A stretch of 64,000 bases of DNA. It comes from Vicia villosa (Eukaryota > Streptophyta > Magnoliopsida > Fabales > Fabaceae). The stretch lies in NCBI RefSeq assembly GCF_029867415.1, contig NC_081182.1, positions 48,261,317 through 48,325,316 of the forward strand, read 5' to 3'. Under the pieces are notes generated by a model. The model saw only the letters and a program-made list of their open reading frames with translations, was not told the origin of the DNA and searched no databases. This document shows, one piece after another, positions 59,874 through 64,000 of this stretch. The stretch's first letter is position 1. Every line of letters begins with the position of its first letter. The position numbers were made by a program, and so were the translations under genes.

Positions 59874-62800
59874 TGTCATACCCTAATTTTTTACCCTAAG
59901 AATCCTCAATCATTTTGCATTCTTGTCACACATCAAGATCACAATCTTAAGAGTGACCCTTGATTTTTTGCTAATCTTGCCTTTGAGGGATCACCAAACA
60001 TCTATTTTTGTTTATCTTGTGAATACATGATTGTTATACTAACCAAAATACAAAAAGATATCTTGTTTTATTCAAAGCTTTGTACATTGTAGGTGTTAAG
60101 CCAATTGCATTCATCTCCTCTCCTAACTAGGGTTTTAAGGATTGAGTCTCAATCAACCGGTCATTCATGGAAGTTTAATGGCTTAAACTTCAAAGGATCA
60201 CTCACATCATCAAAGTATCATGTCTTGATCATCTTTTTACTTCATCTGATCAGTTTATCTCAAGATCATGTGGCTTGATTCATCAAGAGACTTCATAGGT
60301 TCATGTGTTTATTTATATGCCTTCTTCAACAAGTTACATAAAGCTTTGAGCCTCATCATTAATTGTGCTTCAAGATAACATCATTTCAAGGTCCTATATA
60401 TTTCATCATGCCTTAGTTTGCAAGAAAAGATCAAAGGATTCAAAGTTGATTCAAGGTGTTTGACCTAATTTAGCAAGTTCTTGGTTCTATGGTTAAAAGG
60501 GCATAACTCTCTCAATTTTCAACACTTTGAGTGCTTCTTTTTACAAATGACTCTCCTTGACATCATCAATAACTTTTCTTCACAAGTCAAGAATTAATTT
60601 TATTTAGAAATTCATCAAAGATGTGAAGACATTATAGGTCCCTCTTGAAAGCTCAAAGAATTTTGTGTCAACTTCAAAAGGCCATAACTTGTTCAATTTT
60701 AATCATTTTGAATTCACTCTTATTTTCACAATAATCCTGAGTGAGTCTATTTGAAATCCTCTACAAGGTTCAAAGGCTAATTTGGAATGGAAGGTCATGA
60801 AAGATTGCAAAAGATTATAGGCCATCTATGGAGTTTTCAAGGAACTTTGTGTCTACTTCAAAAGACCATAACTTGTTCAATTATCAATATTTTCTATTGA
60901 CTGTTTTTTCTATGAAATCTTCTTGATGTCTACTTCATATCATCTTCAAGGATCAAGAACTAAATCATTGACGAAGACCTTGCAATTCTTGAAAACATTA
61001 TAGGTCATATCTAAGGTCCAAAGAGCTCAAATTTTCTCTTAGTGTTTTGAACACCATTGCAGTTTGTTTTACTCAACTTTGAAGCACCATAACTTTGTGC
61101 TCGAGTCTCCAAATGAAACATTTTCTAAACATGTTTTGAGTGATCAGATCCTTGTTAAACACCAAATTAGCACGCGTTTTGCTCTCTAAACATGTTTACG
61201 ACCTTCACACAATTGAAAACGACCATTAAATCATCCAATTTGCTACGTTTTGAGCCATGTGAAGTCACATTTTCCTCATTTAGCAGGTTCACACGAATTC
61301 ACTCGTTTTTTATCATTCTCACACGCTTCAGTATTGCATCATCTTGTCATATAAATAAGGAAGCTATTCCACTTATTTGGATAAGCTTTTGATAGACAAA
61401 ACACCCCTGTTGAGATCACATTCTAACTCTCAAGCTTGAATTTCATTTTCATACCAAACCATTATCATTGACCCAATTAAGAATTCCTTAAGCTTCCTTG
61501 AACTTCAGTGAAGCTTTAAAGATTAAAAGCAAGAAGAATTGTGCCTTGAATCAAGCTCCTCAATTCATTTTTCAGAAGGTTTTGCGTGAACTTCATTCAT
61601 GTAGAATTCTCCATCAAATTAACCCAAACTTGTGGCTAACATGAAGCATTTGATTCACTAATACTCATTACACCATTAATTTTAAGGTTTATTTTTGTTT
61701 GATGCATCTTTTTTCAAATTTCTTTTTCAAACTTTTTCTGGTTTTTTCCAAAATGATTGAGCAATGCTTTAAATAAATTTTTCGTGAAGATATGGATGAG
61801 ATCGTCTTGATGAGAAGATTCCAATTATACTACTATGAGCGTCTAATTTTACAGTTTAATTGATCTTCATTTTCTACAGAAATCCTTTGAAAATCATGGC
61901 TTGGAGGTTGAAGATGACCTACGTGTCATCTTCAACCAATGAAACAATGTCATTTGAAATGTTTTGACTGGTCGGAATTTATTTGGCTTTGTGAGCGTGC
62001 TTTGACTTGGATTCATGATGTTCCATCACCTCTGATCCCTTTGTGAGCGTGCTTTGACTTGGATTCATAACTCTTTCATTTTAAGTCCAAAAATTATGAA
62101 AAACATAACAAAAATACTTTGAATTATTTCTATTTTATGAATATTTTTCCATAATTTTATTTTATCATTTGATATTTTTAATATTTTCTCTCATTTTCTT
62201 CATGTTTTAATTAGTTTAAAAATGATTTTAAGTGTTTTAAAATTCTGGAAAAATTTGGAAATGATCCTATGATGGTTCTTGACCTATGGTGATATTTGGT
62301 TCGAATTTTTTTGATGTTTAGATGTATGGTTTGAATTTTGGTTCTTATTTCCTTTTAAAAATCCATTTTAAAAATTGTTTTTAATTTCTTTTTGATGTAA
62401 TACTTGATGATCCATCTTGGTGAGAGTTTTTTATTTGATTTCTCTTTCTCTTCATCTTTTTTTTTCTTGTCCCATGGGTGAAAGTCTTGATACATTCATT
62501 GTGTGGAGGTTATGGTTCTATCATTCCTCTAATGAATCATTAAGATGAAGTCCCATAATGACTCAAAGAAATTCTCCTAGACTTGTAGTTTTGTGTTTAA
62601 TTCATTCCCTACCTCTTCATCTCAATCCCATTCTTCTTGTTTGATTTTTGATGAATTGGACTTAAAGAATCATCTGGTTCAATAAGGGTTGGATTGGTAT
62701 TGATGAACTATCATAATTTCAAATCTAATTTAAGATGACCATGAGATCATTTTAAGTACTTTGGACTGATGATAAGTTTGTCCTAAGTACTAAGAAGGCT

Positions 62801-63585
62801 TTGATTGATATAATGATCTTATTAAGCTCCTTGACTCTGTTTTGATCATCTTGTTTGTTGTTTTACAAGTGTTGCAAGTTTTAGGAGAATGATCTTCTAT
62901 ATCATTTCTTTAACTTGTTCATAAACACATAAATTGCTATTGACCGACCTCATATAGGTGCAACTTCTACATAATTTCATTTACAATTGCTTAACATAGC
63001 GCCAAATTTGTCCCGAATCAGGTTACTAACATTAATATTAATCATTAACTATATAATTGTGCAAACCTTTACTTTAATGCAATTTATTATTCTGCACTTT
63101 ATTTTTCCGCTCTTTATTTTATTGTGATTTACCATACATTGCATTTTAATTTTGTGCCTTTTTCCTTTTTGCTCACTTGAGCACTTATTTTATCTTTGCT
63201 CATTTGATCCTTTATTTTGTTTTGTTTGTGTAAAATACTTAATAAAAAAGAGAAAACCCTAAATAAATTTAATCTTGGACTCTGGACTATGGTTATTATC
63301 CTCAGCTCAAGGAGGTTAGACCTCTGGACTCAGGACTAGGATTTTGGACCTTGAAACTTTTCTCTGAGACTTGCTCATCTGAGACCTTTGGATCTTGTGC
63401 CATGTTGTTGTTATTTTGTCTGAAGTCCTTGGAACTTACTCCAAATCATTTGGGAATCTTTTCCGTATGCATGTGTCTTACTGGATTAAAAACTTTGAAT
63501 GCTTATCTGTGGCAATTTCATCTGAGGCAAAACTTAGATTCTTAATTCAATGCTTAAATGGAAATATTATCTTGGAGCTCTGGTT
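59874..63585 (+). repeat. 3' LTR of the Ogre-like element, interrupted on the right
   Basis: It starts TGTCATACCCTAATTTTT, related to the tip of the solo LTR at 23614-27625. It contains CCATAACTTGTTC-like words at 60509, 60682, 60866 and 61086, spaced about 175-220 bases, so part of the LTR is itself a degenerate tandem repeat. A 52-bp tandem duplication lies at 61987-62068. T-rich text with TTTGCTCACTTGAGCAC and TTGCTCATTTGA (63170-63210) and GGACT-rich lines follow. It breaks off near 63585, where unrelated repeat begins, so its end and any target duplication are not seen. Confidence 0.7.
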
Positions 63586-64000
63586 ATTGCTGAAGCGGTA
63601 AAGCGGCAAGCAAAAAGTAACAGGTATTATTTATTAACGGGTGATATAGGTTATATCGTATCGTAGTCCACAGAGATTGGTTGAGAAAAATTGTCGTTCG
63701 ACTATCTCACGTTATAAGTTTCATGATTGGGTGCGGAAAGTATATACGCGAAAAGTAAATAAAACAAATAAACAATCTTAATAGTCTAAGAGAAATAGTT
63801 ATGGAATTGCATTTCGTTCTACCCGTCGAATACTTAAATCTGAAGATCTATCGCTCAACACTCATAATACACATCAAAATCACCAGGCATCAATCGAGAT
63901 GCCACATCAGTGTCCATTTCTGCAACACCGACGAAAGCTCAATCGTGCTATTCACATTAGCGATTTCCCAACCGACACAAACAACACGGAGGCATTAAAC
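63586..64000 (-). repeat. Fragment of another LTR-like repeat
   Basis: Read on the minus strand it has TCTCTGTGGACTACG, then AATACCTGTTACTTTTTGC and GCCGCTTTACCGCTTCAGCA, comparable in style to AATCCCTGTGGAGATGAA in 15820-15870. It joins the Ogre-like LTR near 63585 and runs off the window. The frame 63801-63998 has no recognised domain. Confidence 0.4.

Larger units (their letters stand above)
58580..63585 (+). mobile_element. 3' part of an Ogre/Tat-like LTR retrotransposon
   Basis: Order from left: an eroded internal segment (58580-59040), two tandem-repeat arrays (59063-59318 and 59325-59612), a purine-rich tract ending AAATAGGGGTATC (59861-59873), and a long LTR opening TGTCATACCC at 59874. 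The left side lacks a recognisable pol. Tat/Ogre elements of legumes have LTRs of several kb and hypervariable repeat-bearing 3' UTRs, which fits this layout. Confidence 0.65.

Overview
This window reads as nuclear DNA of a repeat-rich flowering plant, most likely a legume of the pea/vetch/clover group. The legume placement is an inference. It rests on the very long LTRs that begin TGTCATACCC (Ogre/Tat style), on the mix of Copia, Ty3/gypsy, L1-type LINE, hAT and plant-mobile-domain (PMD) remnants, and on the AT-rich composition. I found no intact host gene, tRNA or rRNA. Almost every recognisable coding stretch belongs to a transposable element, and nearly all are broken.

Layout. 1-280: 3' tip of a Helitron. 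791-5707: a Copia element on the minus strand with both LTRs and a polyprotein decayed only by in-frame stops. 6130-7668: a minus-strand reading frame in which a PMD exon runs in frame into a Ty3/gypsy gag. 9604-11520: a second, longer PMD pseudogene with its introns. The upstream flanks of the two PMD copies match (about 7080-8812 and 10979-13790). Each copy therefore serves as the empty site for an insertion in the other: a hAT-like MITE at 8365-8708 and a block of 20-bp palindromes at 12233-13557. 14020-18100 holds a Copia gag scrap, an LTR-like stretch, a TA microsatellite and a MITE. 18112-27740 may be a decayed CACTA-like element. Inside it lie a hAT transposon with an 8-bp target duplication (18875-22512) and a 4.0-kb solo LTR with a 5-bp duplication (23614-27625).

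29060-36440 is a Ty3/gypsy derivative with gag and protease but no recognisable RT or integrase. It has an antisense coiled-coil-like ORF and a nested Copia-type LTR. 36534-37692 is a MITE holding another MITE. 37882-39740 is a 5'-truncated LINE. 42900-43745 is a second copy of the palindrome family. 45230-47400 holds three tandem-repeat tracts, one of exact 37-bp period. 47560-49927 is a 5'-truncated Copia element, followed by LINE scraps and a probable Copia LTR. From about 58580 to 63585 lies the 3' part of an Ogre/Tat-like element: pol-end remnant, two tandem-repeat arrays, polypurine tract and 3' LTR, cut by another repeat at the right edge.

The genes do not work together as a pathway. 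The window is a record of nested insertion, duplication and decay. The most notable items are the in-frame PMD-gag chimera, the conserved palindrome family, the array-bearing 3' UTR of the Ogre-like element, and the near-complete hAT with only two visible lesions.
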